Source: a virus | Virus record (IMG/VR): IMGVR_UViG_3300047365_000080 | Span: 1 to 23,534 of that record | Length of the DNA: 23,534 nt | Direction: 5' to 3' (one strand) | Part shown: piece after piece, positions 13,701 through 20,112 of the stretch | How the letters are laid out: every line of letters begins with the position of its first letter | How positions within the stretch are numbered: position 1 is the first letter of the stretch | Notes under the pieces: generated by a model | Databases searched by the model: none | Seen by the model: the letters and a program-made list of their open reading frames with translations, nothing else | Told to the model about the DNA's origin: nothing | Translations under genes and position numbers: made by a program

Positions 13701-15469
13701 GTATAGATTTTTACTGGCTCCGACTTGCCTTTTACAGTTACCTCGTCAAGAAACTCGTACTCATAACCATCTACTAAACTGTGTTCAGATATTATTAAAT
13801 CTGCATCATAATCTTTGCAACTTGACTCTAACCTTGCAGCCAGATTAACCGCATCGCCAAGGACGCTGTAATCGAAACGAGTAGTAGAGCCAAAGTTGCC
13901 AACCACGCAAGGACCTGAATTGATGCCAGCACCTGTATTAATTTGGTCAAGGCCTTCATCTTTAAGTGTTTCATTTAATTTCTCCAAAGCTATTCTCATT
14001 TCAATAGCCGCTTTTGTTGCATTCTCTATATGATTCTCGTCAGGAAGCGGAGCTCCCCAGAAAGCCATGATGCAATCTCCCATATACTTATCGATTGTAC
14101 CTCCATGCTTGAGAATTATCTCAGTCTGGTTGTCAAGGAAACGATTAATGAGGCTCGTAAGTCCTTGTGGATTTTTTTGATATTTTTCTGAAATCGGTGT
14201 AAATCCTCTGATGTCAGAAAAAAGAAAAGTTAGTTGTTCCGTGAACCCACCCAATCTCAGTAATGATGGGTCTTCCTGTAATTTTTTGACAAGGTCGGGA
14301 CTTACGTACGTGCCGAATTGTTGTTTGATTCGAAGTTTCTGACGATACTCGGAAAGGAAACTCAGGAAAGTATGATACCCCCAGTACAAAATCGAGATAA
14401 CTACGACACCATTAAGGTTAAGTAAGTAGGAAGATTTATAGGCATACCCCATTCCATAGAACGCTCCTGCTACAACTAGTACTAAAGCTAGTACAGAAAG
14501 ATAGACTCGAGAGACCGTAAGAGCCAATAAGGTGAGGCCAAGTAAACTGTAGGCAAGCTGAGCAGAAAGAGTCCAGGTCGGTGCAGAAGGTGCAGTGCCG
14601 TTGATAAGATTGTGTAATATATTTGCTTGAATTTCATGTGGGTATTTAGCCCCCGCAGGGGTCGGCACAGGGTTTGTTATGCCCTCTGCAGTCGTGCCGA
14701 TAATTACAAAAGGTGCATCAATCGGCTGTTGTAAATATTCTAGTAAGCTTTGTCTATAAAAGTTCGTGTTCCAATTTAAAAAGATACGACCATTCGCATC
14801 TGTATTCATAAGTGGGTAGTTTGGTATTCTAACCCAAGTAACGCCTTCTTCTGTTGTTTTTAGCTGGTACGAAGGGTCTCCTACTGCGACTCTTAAGAGT
14901 TCGAGTGCGAAGCTTGGGTAAAGTTTTGACTCTACGTTTACGACTAGGGGAATACGACGAGTAACCCCGTCTATTTCCGGCGTAGCGGTTACTAGTCCGA
15001 GCCCCTTTGTTTTTGACTCCAGAGTAGATTCGGTAGGTAAAATTCCTGGATACTGATATAGCCATGGTGTTGGGTCCTCTCCTAACTGGGCAGTTCCTAC
15101 ATGAGGATTAGTTCCAGTTACTTGTGTCGATGCTGCACTAGCAAGGACAGTAGGTCTTACTTCTAGCCTGCGTATAAAGTAATCATCTTGCATTGGCCCT
15201 CGTAAGTCTTTGTTTGGCATTAATACTGTAATGCCTGGAATTGCCTCGGTCTGCATTATAGCATCTCCATAGACACTTCTCGGTAATGGCCATCCTTCAT
15301 AAGTCTTGACTGTTTCTTCGTCAATATCAACTATGAGAATGTTTTCGTTTTGAACTACTTCTGTATTCATAATTAAGTAGTCAAATGTTTTAAGTTCTAA
15401 AATTTGGAAAGGATAGGGATTCCATATAAGAAGTCCCATTGCTAGTACAATTGTGATTAGTTTATTCAT
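13688..15469 (-). CDS. CHASE2-sensor class III adenylate cyclase
   Basis: A 593-residue membrane receptor. An N-terminal TM helix (residues 3-16) precedes an extracytoplasmic CHASE2 domain (about 25-295; markers ILIVDIDEETVKTYEGWPLPRSVYGD, GLGLVTATPEIDGVTRRIPL, VIIGTTAEGI). Three TM helices follow (about 302-320, 322-344, 348-372), then a cytoplasmic cyclase. The catalytic domain is complete: metal ligands D419 (FSDIRGFT) and D465 (KYMGD), adenine-selecting K461 and D539 (LGDAVN), and transition-state N542 and R546 (NLAARLE). It should therefore make cAMP from ATP in response to an outside signal. CHASE2 cyclases often sit beside FecR-domain genes in bacteria, as here. Start ATG at 15469 overlaps the previous gene. 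The last codons overlap the promoter repeat. Finding such a receptor in a phage is very unusual. Confidence 0.93.
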   Translation of the reverse strand: MNKLITIVLAMGLLIWNPYPFQILELKTFDYLIMNTEVVQNENILIVDIDEETVKTYEGWPLPRSVYGDAIMQTEAIPGITVLMPNKDLRGPMQDDYFIRRLEVRPTVLASAASTQVTGTNPHVGTAQLGEDPTPWLYQYPGILPTESTLESKTKGLGLVTATPEIDGVTRRIPLVVNVESKLYPSFALELLRVAVGDPSYQLKTTEEGVTWVRIPNYPLMNTDANGRIFLNWNTNFYRQSLLEYLQQPIDAPFVIIGTTAEGITNPVPTPAGAKYPHEIQANILHNLINGTAPSAPTWTLSAQLAYSLLGLTLLALTVSRVYLSVLALVLVVAGAFYGMGYAYKSSYLLNLNGVVVISILYWGYHTFLSFLSEYRQKLRIKQQFGTYVSPDLVKKLQEDPSLLRLGGFTEQLTFLFSDIRGFTPISEKYQKNPQGLTSLINRFLDNQTEIILKHGGTIDKYMGDCIMAFWGAPLPDENHIENATKAAIEMRIALEKLNETLKDEGLDQINTGAGINSGPCVVGNFGSTTRFDYSVLGDAVNLAARLESSCKDYDADLIISEHSLVDGYEYEFLDEVTVKGKSEPVKIYTIRK

Positions 15470-15899
15470 ATTTGTTTATACTATATAAATTACTTACTAT
15501 TACTATGCCTAATGTTGCATTTAGTCCATTAATGTACCATTGGTCGTCTGGGTGAGTACTAAACAAACCCAAGTAGCTCATTGTAGATATTACTACAGCC
15601 TTCTGTATAATTAGTTCTTCAGGACTTGGTTTCCTTGGAAGTAGAAAATTTGTTTCATATAAAGTATCTCTATTTTCCATAGCATATATAGTAGAAGCAA
15701 CGTCTAGTATGTTTAGTATTAAAAAGGTTTTGTGTTTTTCATTCTCAAAGTCAAAGTGATACGTTACTTCAGAAGCTTCTATTTTAGATGCGTCTTGTTG
15801 CATCTGCTCGAAGTCCCAAGGTATATCAACCTGAAGATTGACGGATGCGAATACTGGAGTTGTCACCAGAGTTAAGAATAATGTTATAGCTTTTACCAT
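15462..15899 (-). CDS. Exported small membrane protein, unknown
   Basis: About 145 residues, starting with a signal peptide (VKAITLFLTLVTTPVFA) and continuing with an acidic mature N-terminus. 'FLILNILDVASTIYAMENRDTLYETNF' resembles small multi-TM proteins with a D-x-x-(S/T)-T motif (DUF5658-like, uncertain). It ends with two hydrophobic helices (AVVISTMSYLGLFS, LGIVIVSNLYSI). I place the start at the ATG at 15899; a TTG at 15908 is the other choice. Its signal peptide lies inside the 3' end of the FecR gene (74-base overlap) and its stop overlaps the cyclase ATG. It may bridge the FecR protein and the CHASE2 sensor in the membrane or periplasm, an idea based on position only. Confidence 0.65.
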   Translation of the reverse strand: MVKAITLFLTLVTTPVFASVNLQVDIPWDFEQMQQDASKIEASEVTYHFDFENEKHKTFLILNILDVASTIYAMENRDTLYETNFLLPRKPSPEELIIQKAVVISTMSYLGLFSTHPDDQWYINGLNATLGIVIVSNLYSINKYE

Positions 15900-16926
15900 C
15901 TTGTTCAATTATTATATTATAGCTTGTCTCACCATTGAGTTCTAGTTGTACGGATTGAGTAACGCTACGAATTATTGTAATCTTTTCTGCGTCACCAAAT
16001 GTTAAAATCTGTGTTGTTGGGTCTTGCCCGAATAATGTACCTTGTACATCAAATTCTGAAAAAGCTTGTGTACCTCTTGATTCTTTTACTGCAAGTGCAT
16101 CTAGTTCCTCGATAACTTCCAACAAGTCTTCGAGAAAGTTTACATCTAAATAGTCTATGTCAAGTTCATTAAAAGATAAGTCTTCTTCTAAATAATCTAT
16201 ATCTAAACCGTCGTAAGCGAGAAGGTCGACATCAAGAATATTGTCATCAGACTCATCACTTCCAACTTCTCCTGCAGTTTCTTCTTCTTCATTTTTAGGT
16301 GGGCTCACTATGAGCATGTTGTCTATGATGTCCAGTGTCAAGTCTAGTATCATCGGTGCAGTAGGTGTACTTTCCCACATACTAGTTACTGTTGATTCAT
16401 AAGGTTTATTGAGTATGACTTCTCCCATGGCTGTTGCTACTACAATCTCGCCACTTGGAAGTCCCATATCGTCTGGTAGTAATATTACTAAACTTCTTCC
16501 TAACTCATCCACTGTCACAGTAAAGTCCGTGCCTCGAATAGCAATCTGAGAAGTCGGTGTTTCAATCTTAATATTTTGTTTATTAATCTTGCCAATACCA
16601 CCAGTAATAAAACGAGCTGTTCCACTTGCAAACTTCATTGACATCTGCGACTTGCTAGGGTCGGGGTCAAAGATTACTTTGTCTATTATAAGTTTACTAT
16701 GCTCTGTGAGTCGGACTTTACTATCGTCTATGAATGTGATACCTAATCGCCCATTAGCTGTACGCACATCATCCATTTGCTCAATGTCAAATCCTAAGTC
16801 CGTGTTGTAGGGCTTGTCTCTAAGTACTTGCCCTACTCCACGTAGTTCTGTAATGCTTCCTATATCAGCATGAAGTGGAAGTCCCACCATCATTCTGAAT
16901 AACACAAATATTGCTATTAGACGCAT
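15826..16926 (-). CDS. FecR-domain periplasmic protein
   Basis: About 366 residues after a signal peptide (MRLIAIFVLFRMMVGLPLHA). In numbering that includes a TTG-start extension of three residues, the FecR-type beta domain is at about 56-145: 'VRTANGRLGITFIDDSKVRLTEHSKLIID', 'SGTARFITG' and the hallmark 'IKIETPTSQIAIRGTDFTV'. Next come a beta-rich stretch, an acidic linker (216-290) with the repeated unit LDIDYL, and a C-terminal region (NGETSYNIIIEQDGKSYNIILNSG, ending RIRQSSG) with curlin-like Asn/Gln/Gly spacing. Such FecR proteins are commonly encoded with CHASE2-cyclases and may present signals to them. The start at 16926 lies inside the 3' end of the curlin gene (62-base overlap). Confidence 0.85.
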   Translation of the reverse strand: MRLIAIFVLFRMMVGLPLHADIGSITELRGVGQVLRDKPYNTDLGFDIEQMDDVRTANGRLGITFIDDSKVRLTEHSKLIIDKVIFDPDPSKSQMSMKFASGTARFITGGIGKINKQNIKIETPTSQIAIRGTDFTVTVDELGRSLVILLPDDMGLPSGEIVVATAMGEVILNKPYESTVTSMWESTPTAPMILDLTLDIIDNMLIVSPPKNEEEETAGEVGSDESDDNILDVDLLAYDGLDIDYLEEDLSFNELDIDYLDVNFLEDLLEVIEELDALAVKESRGTQAFSEFDVQGTLFGQDPTTQILTFGDAEKITIIRSVTQSVQLELNGETSYNIIIEQDGKSYNIILNSGDNSSIRIRQSSG

Positions 16927-17581
16927 TACTTTCAATTTTCAACCAGTCGGCTGCTAATGTTGACTGCTGTTTGATAACCGCAGTATTATTACTTCCCTCT
17001 AAGTCGAGGTAGAAGTATTTAGCATCGCTTGAACTAGCTCCATATCCAGATTGGATAAAAGTTATATCGTTGCTGTCGCCAAGAACGTCCCAGAATATAG
17101 TTGCATAATCTACATCTATATCTACTTCTGCTTCATTACTATCTCCATCGATAATCCAATCAATGTCTAGATAGTTTGCGGCATCATCTTCACCGATATC
17201 TATATCTGCAATGTTGAGTGAACCAGTAACGTCAATGTTAATATTATTGCCGTCAGCTGTGTTTAGCCCGGTTGTGTCCATGCTAAAGTCCCACACGTTT
17301 GAGTCTCCATCAAATTCAAAGAAGCCAGTAAAATTATCACCAAGTATTCCATCGGTAAGAAATTTATTGGAGCTTCCTATTTGATTGATGTCTAAGACCA
17401 TTGTTGTTCCATTCAAGATTGCTTTTGTCATTGAACCTGCAGTTGCATCGTCACCACCAATTATATTGTTAGAGCCGAGTTGTTCCAAGTCAATACTAGC
17501 ATTATTTCCTGTTTGGTCAATATAGATTTCATTGTCTGCGAACAGACCAACTGATAAAAACAAGGCTATTAATATCCTCAT
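16865..17581 (-). CDS. Secreted curlin-repeat (CsgA/CsgB-like) protein
   Basis: About 238 residues. Signal peptide MRILIALFLSVGLFA, then ten or so units marked by G-(S/D/N)-(N/S/L)-N at residues 25, 36, 69, 92, 111, 120, 146, 168 and 196. The first unit, IYIDQTGNNASIDLEQLGSNN, fits the curlin consensus Q-x-G-x-N-x-A-x3-Q well. Later units keep the Gly-Asn turn but replace Gln by Asp (INIDVTGSLNIADIDIG), making the protein strongly acidic. The C-terminus has two Cys. Curlins are exported by CsgG and assemble as beta-solenoid amyloid on the cell surface, and this gene directly follows csgG with a two-base gap after its stop. The upstream-extended frame to 17635 is an artefact of the csgG overlap. 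Exact role (fibre, nucleator or other) is not known. Confidence 0.82.
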   Translation of the reverse strand: MRILIALFLSVGLFADNEIYIDQTGNNASIDLEQLGSNNIIGGDDATAGSMTKAILNGTTMVLDINQIGSSNKFLTDGILGDNFTGFFEFDGDSNVWDFSMDTTGLNTADGNNINIDVTGSLNIADIDIGEDDAANYLDIDWIIDGDSNEAEVDIDVDYATIFWDVLGDSNDITFIQSGYGASSSDAKYFYLDLEGSNNTAVIKQQSTLAADWLKIESNASNSNICVIQNDGGTSTSC

Positions 17582-17582
17582 T

Positions 17583-18431
17583 TTAGTCTCCCAAATAGTA
17601 CTTCCAGTACCCTTTTTCCTGTCCTTTTTGTACAAGCTCTACTACTGAAGTTTCAATAGCCGCTTGTAAAGCAATGAACTTAGGTTCGTTCATAGAGTTT
17701 CCACTCTCAACTTCCACTAAGTCATTCTCAGTAGTAAATCTAAAATAATCATTACTAACTCCCACGGAGAGGATTGCTTTTGAAGTAAGGATGTCCAATA
17801 AGATTTCTCCTGTACTCACAGAAACTAACCTCATTGATACCACCACTGTATCCTCACGATATTGCTTGGAAGTTCCTATACCTAAATAGCGGGCTCCAGC
17901 TCCCCCGGTTAATACATTAGTATTGTAATCTACAATACCCCCTTCAATGATGATACCAGCATACAGCAGTGGTAACTGTTTATCTTTCTCATCAAATCTC
18001 TCACGAGTAGAACGAATCAACTGACGCTCTTTTGTTAAATGGTCTAGTCCTTTTCTTTCTACTACTTTAAAGAATCCACTAGATTTCAACGCACGAATCA
18101 AATAAGCCTCTGGAGCTTGTGTCATAGCGCTTGAGAAATCTGCGATTCCATCTCTTGATTTTCTTTGTCCTGTTAAGTCTTCGAATTTATAGATAGCAAC
18201 AACGGGCGTTCTTGCGGGTAAGGGTAGGGATTGTATTTCTTTTGTGACAGGTTTTTCAAGTACAGCAGCACCTGAGAAGCACTCTGCCTTTCGTATGATT
18301 GTAGTTAAGTCTTTGTAGTCCCCATCGGGGTTAGTCATGCACGGTGATATATAACCACTGTGCGTTGCACAACTAGAAACCAAAGTCCCCAATAGGGATA
18401 GTAATAGTAGTTGTCTCACCAGTTGCCTCAT
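17583..18431 (-). CDS. csgG: Curli secretion channel lipoprotein CsgG
   Basis: A 282-residue protein with a lipoprotein signal peptide (lipobox LVSSC, C21) and clear CsgG family blocks: 'VVAIYKFEDLTGQRKS', 'VVERKGLDHLTKERQLIR', 'IIIEGGIVDYNTNVLTGGAGARYLGIGTSKQYR', 'SMRLVSVSTGEILLDILTSKAILS', 'FRFTTENDLVEVE', 'NEPKFIALQAAIETSVVELV'. In E. coli CsgG forms a nonameric outer-membrane pore that exports curli subunits. The loop forming the E. coli constriction (Tyr51, Asn55, Phe56) reads RKSRDGIADFSSAM here: the Phe is kept, the Tyr and Asn are not evident. The start ATG at 18431 overlaps the end of the CsgF-like gene by 59 bases; a GTG four codons later with GAGG upstream is an alternative. A complete, apparently functional gene. 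Confidence 0.95.
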   Translation of the reverse strand: MRQLVRQLLLLSLLGTLVSSCATHSGYISPCMTNPDGDYKDLTTIIRKAECFSGAAVLEKPVTKEIQSLPLPARTPVVAIYKFEDLTGQRKSRDGIADFSSAMTQAPEAYLIRALKSSGFFKVVERKGLDHLTKERQLIRSTRERFDEKDKQLPLLYAGIIIEGGIVDYNTNVLTGGAGARYLGIGTSKQYREDTVVVSMRLVSVSTGEILLDILTSKAILSVGVSNDYFRFTTENDLVEVESGNSMNEPKFIALQAAIETSVVELVQKGQEKGYWKYYLGD

Positions 18432-18987
18432 TAAATATGGTCATTGTTATTGTAATGCCATCACTCGTCCAAGTGATTAAGTTATCGAATAACTGAAATG
18501 ACCCTTCTTCTGCAGGGTTCTCTCCAAACAAACTATCAACTAGCTGTCGAGATAACTGTGCATATATTCTACTTTCAAAGTTCTTTATAAATCTTGCGAG
18601 AGTTGTGTTTTCTTCTTCCCGCTTTGCTGCGTCTGCCAAAGCTTTTATCTCAGCTTTTACAGCGTCCTTCTTTGTTATTTCTTGTGAGTCAATAGTTAAG
18701 TAGTGAGAGGATGTTCCAACTCCACTAAATGAAGGACTTTTAAATTTGTGTTTGATTTCGTCAGCTTGCATGTCAAAAGCGATTGAAGCAGTACACAAGC
18801 ACAGAAGTGCCAACATTACACCATTTGTAATCTTCTCATCTTTTTGCCTTTGTTCATAGCCGTCAGTATCAAAGTTACGGTCTTGATGTATCTGTCCTCT
18901 GCGAAAGACTGCGTCATAGTTTTCTGCGTATGCGGCAGAAGGCTTTGTTATAAGTTTATCACCTGTTATGTCGTTTTTGTTTTTCAT
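18373..18987 (-). CDS. csgF: CsgF-like curli assembly protein
   Basis: The C-terminal 125 residues match CsgF: 'HKFKSPSFSGVG' corresponds to the FRNPNFGG segment with which CsgF inserts into the CsgG pore, followed by a helix (LARFIKNFESRIYAQLSRQLVDSLFG) and a beta end (DGITITMTIFNEATGETTTITIPIG) like CsgF's NRDGQLQL...TGQTSTIQV. In E. coli CsgF docks on CsgG outside and anchors the nucleator. The frame starts at 18987, but a secretion signal (MLALLCLCTASIAF) begins at residue 58 (ATG at 18816). The true start may be there, or the first 57 residues may be a cytoplasmic extension; no ribosome site decides it. The gene overlaps csgG and the 84-residue membrane gene. Confidence 0.8.
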   Translation of the reverse strand: MKNKNDITGDKLITKPSAAYAENYDAVFRRGQIHQDRNFDTDGYEQRQKDEKITNGVMLALLCLCTASIAFDMQADEIKHKFKSPSFSGVGTSSHYLTIDSQEITKKDAVKAEIKALADAAKREEENTTLARFIKNFESRIYAQLSRQLVDSLFGENPAEEGSFQLFDNLITWTSDGITITMTIFNEATGETTTITIPIGDFGF

Positions 18988-19213
18988 TTTCTTTCATTTG
19001 TAAAACAGTGTTTACCTTTTGCTGTAAACGAATCATATCGTTATCGAGCATACGTATTTGGTCTATCAGCTTTATGAGAGTCATATGCATTTCCTTTACT
19101 GTTGGATTGATTACTTGTGTTATCGTTGTCCATACAAAGTATACGAAATATCCCAGACCGACCATTGCCACCACGGGGAAACCAAATTTTTGAATCGCGT
19201 CAACTATTTCCAT
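18959..19213 (-). CDS. Small membrane protein, YvrJ-like (84 residues)
   Basis: An N-terminal TM helix (FGFPVVAMVGLGYFVYFVW) is followed by a coiled coil (PTVKEMHMTLIKLIDQIRMLDNDMIRLQQKVN) and a basic tail. The FGFPVxA start recalls the YvrJ family. It is clearly paralogous to the 97-residue gene at 19,317-19,610: both have a GxP turn, a TM helix and 'NDMI+L...V...L' at the same spacing. Its ATG overlaps the stop of the 37-residue gene. The order suggests a membrane complex feeding or regulating the CsgG system. Confidence 0.65.
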   Translation of the reverse strand: MEIVDAIQKFGFPVVAMVGLGYFVYFVWTTITQVINPTVKEMHMTLIKLIDQIRMLDNDMIRLQQKVNTVLQMKENEKQKRHNR

Positions 19214-19317
19214 CTATTATCTATCCATACTTTATAAGTATATAATAGACCTATCCAGAACGTAAATAATATACCGTCCCAATATGATAAACTGTCCCAA
19301 GCTGATACTACATCCAT
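19204..19317 (-). CDS. Tiny membrane protein (37 residues)
   Basis: Reads MDVVSAWDSLSYWDGILF, then one TM helix (ILFTFWIGLLYTYKVWI) and ends NRWK. GGAGAGAC lies just before the ATG. Both its start (TAATG) and its stop overlap neighbouring genes, which supports true translation. Family unknown; probably part of the same membrane set as its two paralogous neighbours. Confidence 0.6.
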   Translation of the reverse strand: MDVVSAWDSLSYWDGILFTFWIGLLYTYKVWIDNRWK

Positions 19318-19610
19318 TAGTCTCTCCTTACATCAATACTTCCGTCTTCTACGAAATTTTCTGCTCTTGCAATTCTGTCCAAATCAGGTGTAAGTTCAAG
19401 AGCTGCGCTTACACTTGTGTCTAACTTTATCATGTCATTATTTATAGTCTTGACACGAGTTATGAGACTTTCCGTAAACATCTTCAGGGTGTTGATTGAG
19501 TTTACCACACCTTCAAAAATTTGTCGCATGATTACGAATATAAAACCACCCATGACTATAGCAGCCGCAATGGGTGCTCCGACATCTGTGATTAAGCTGA
19601 AAATATCCAT
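19317..19610 (-). CDS. Small membrane protein, paralogue of 84-residue gene
   Basis: About 97 residues: MDIFSLITDVGAPIAAAIVMGGFIFVIM is a membrane segment, followed by a helical coiled-coil part (VVNSINTLKMFTESLITRVKTINNDMIKLDTSVSAALEL) and an acidic tail. The start is taken at the ATG at 19610, with AGGT upstream, inside the 3' end of the previous gene; the frame runs further to 19673 without a good start. Similarity to 18,959-19,213 in length, turn, TM and coiled coil suggests an old duplication. Function unknown. Confidence 0.65.
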   Translation of the reverse strand: MDIFSLITDVGAPIAAAIVMGGFIFVIMRQIFEGVVNSINTLKMFTESLITRVKTINNDMIKLDTSVSAALELTPDLDRIARAENFVEDGSIDVRRD

Positions 19611-19828
19611 GAGTTTACCTGAAACATTCCGAGCATTCCGAAGAACACGCTTACTTGAATAATAGACGCCCAAAAGATTTGTTTCATTGGATGAATTTCC
19701 GTCAACTTTTCTACTATTGACTCGCTGGGGCTTAGGTTAACTACTTGTAGTACTTTCCTAGAAGCCGATGCTTTCTCCACATCCACATCTGTATTTTTCT
19801 TTTGGGTTGATAATTTTAAATCCTTCAT
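19592..19828 (-). CDS. Small membrane protein (78 residues)
   Basis: Starts MKDLKLSTQKKNTDVDVEKA and ends in a hydrophobic helix (IFWASIIQVSVFFGMLGMFQV). AGAAGGA lies four bases before the ATG at 19828. The first 71 bases overlap the end of the IscA-like gene in another frame; a shorter start (a GTG inside, or M48 MKQIFW) is possible. It joins the following membrane genes by overlap. It is the first gene of the membrane/curli set. Confidence 0.5.
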   Translation of the reverse strand: MKDLKLSTQKKNTDVDVEKASASRKVLQVVNLSPSESIVEKLTEIHPMKQIFWASIIQVSVFFGMLGMFQVNSWIFSA

Positions 19829-20075
19829 TTAATCCTTCTACCTGCCAGTCCAGGGTTATGCCTTCCAAATAGGGTGCTGAATTGGGGTCTATGCGAAATG
19901 CTATACGCCCCCAATCCAGAACCAAATCACTTGAATAAGTTTCACTATTAAAATTAAAACTATACTCCATACCACCGCAGCCGCCCCCAGTAATACCAAG
20001 TCTAAAAACAAAGTTCTCTTGGTGCGCGGCTTTCTGTATAAGTCTAGTATAAGCTTCATTAGTGACATCTATCAT
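19758..20075 (-). CDS. IscA/HesB-type Fe-S carrier protein
   Basis: A 105-residue A-type carrier. It has the three metal-binding Cys of the family, C33 (TGGGCGGMEYSF) and C97/C99 (RCGCGES), with the usual beta-sandwich blocks and the C-terminal 'FKIINP...'. In bacteria such proteins pass 2Fe-2S or 4Fe-4S clusters from the scaffold to target enzymes. The gene follows the IscU-like gene within 40 bases, making a scaffold-carrier pair without IscS, HscA/B or ferredoxin. Host enzymes would have to supply sulfur. Length and residues are normal, so it should be active. Confidence 0.92.
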   Translation of the reverse strand: MIDVTNEAYTRLIQKAAHQENFVFRLGITGGGCGGMEYSFNFNSETYSSDLVLDWGRIAFRIDPNSAPYLEGITLDWQVEGLNEGFKIINPKEKYRCGCGESIGF

Positions 20076-20112
20076 TTCCTATAATACCTCTCGCCAAATA
20101 TTTTGTATTCGG

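Noticed and set aside
14829-15065. Arg/Ser-rich 78-residue reading frame inside the cyclase gene
   Set aside because: It lies wholly within the CHASE2 coding region in another frame; its arginine-rich composition follows from the codons of the real gene, and it has no ribosome site.
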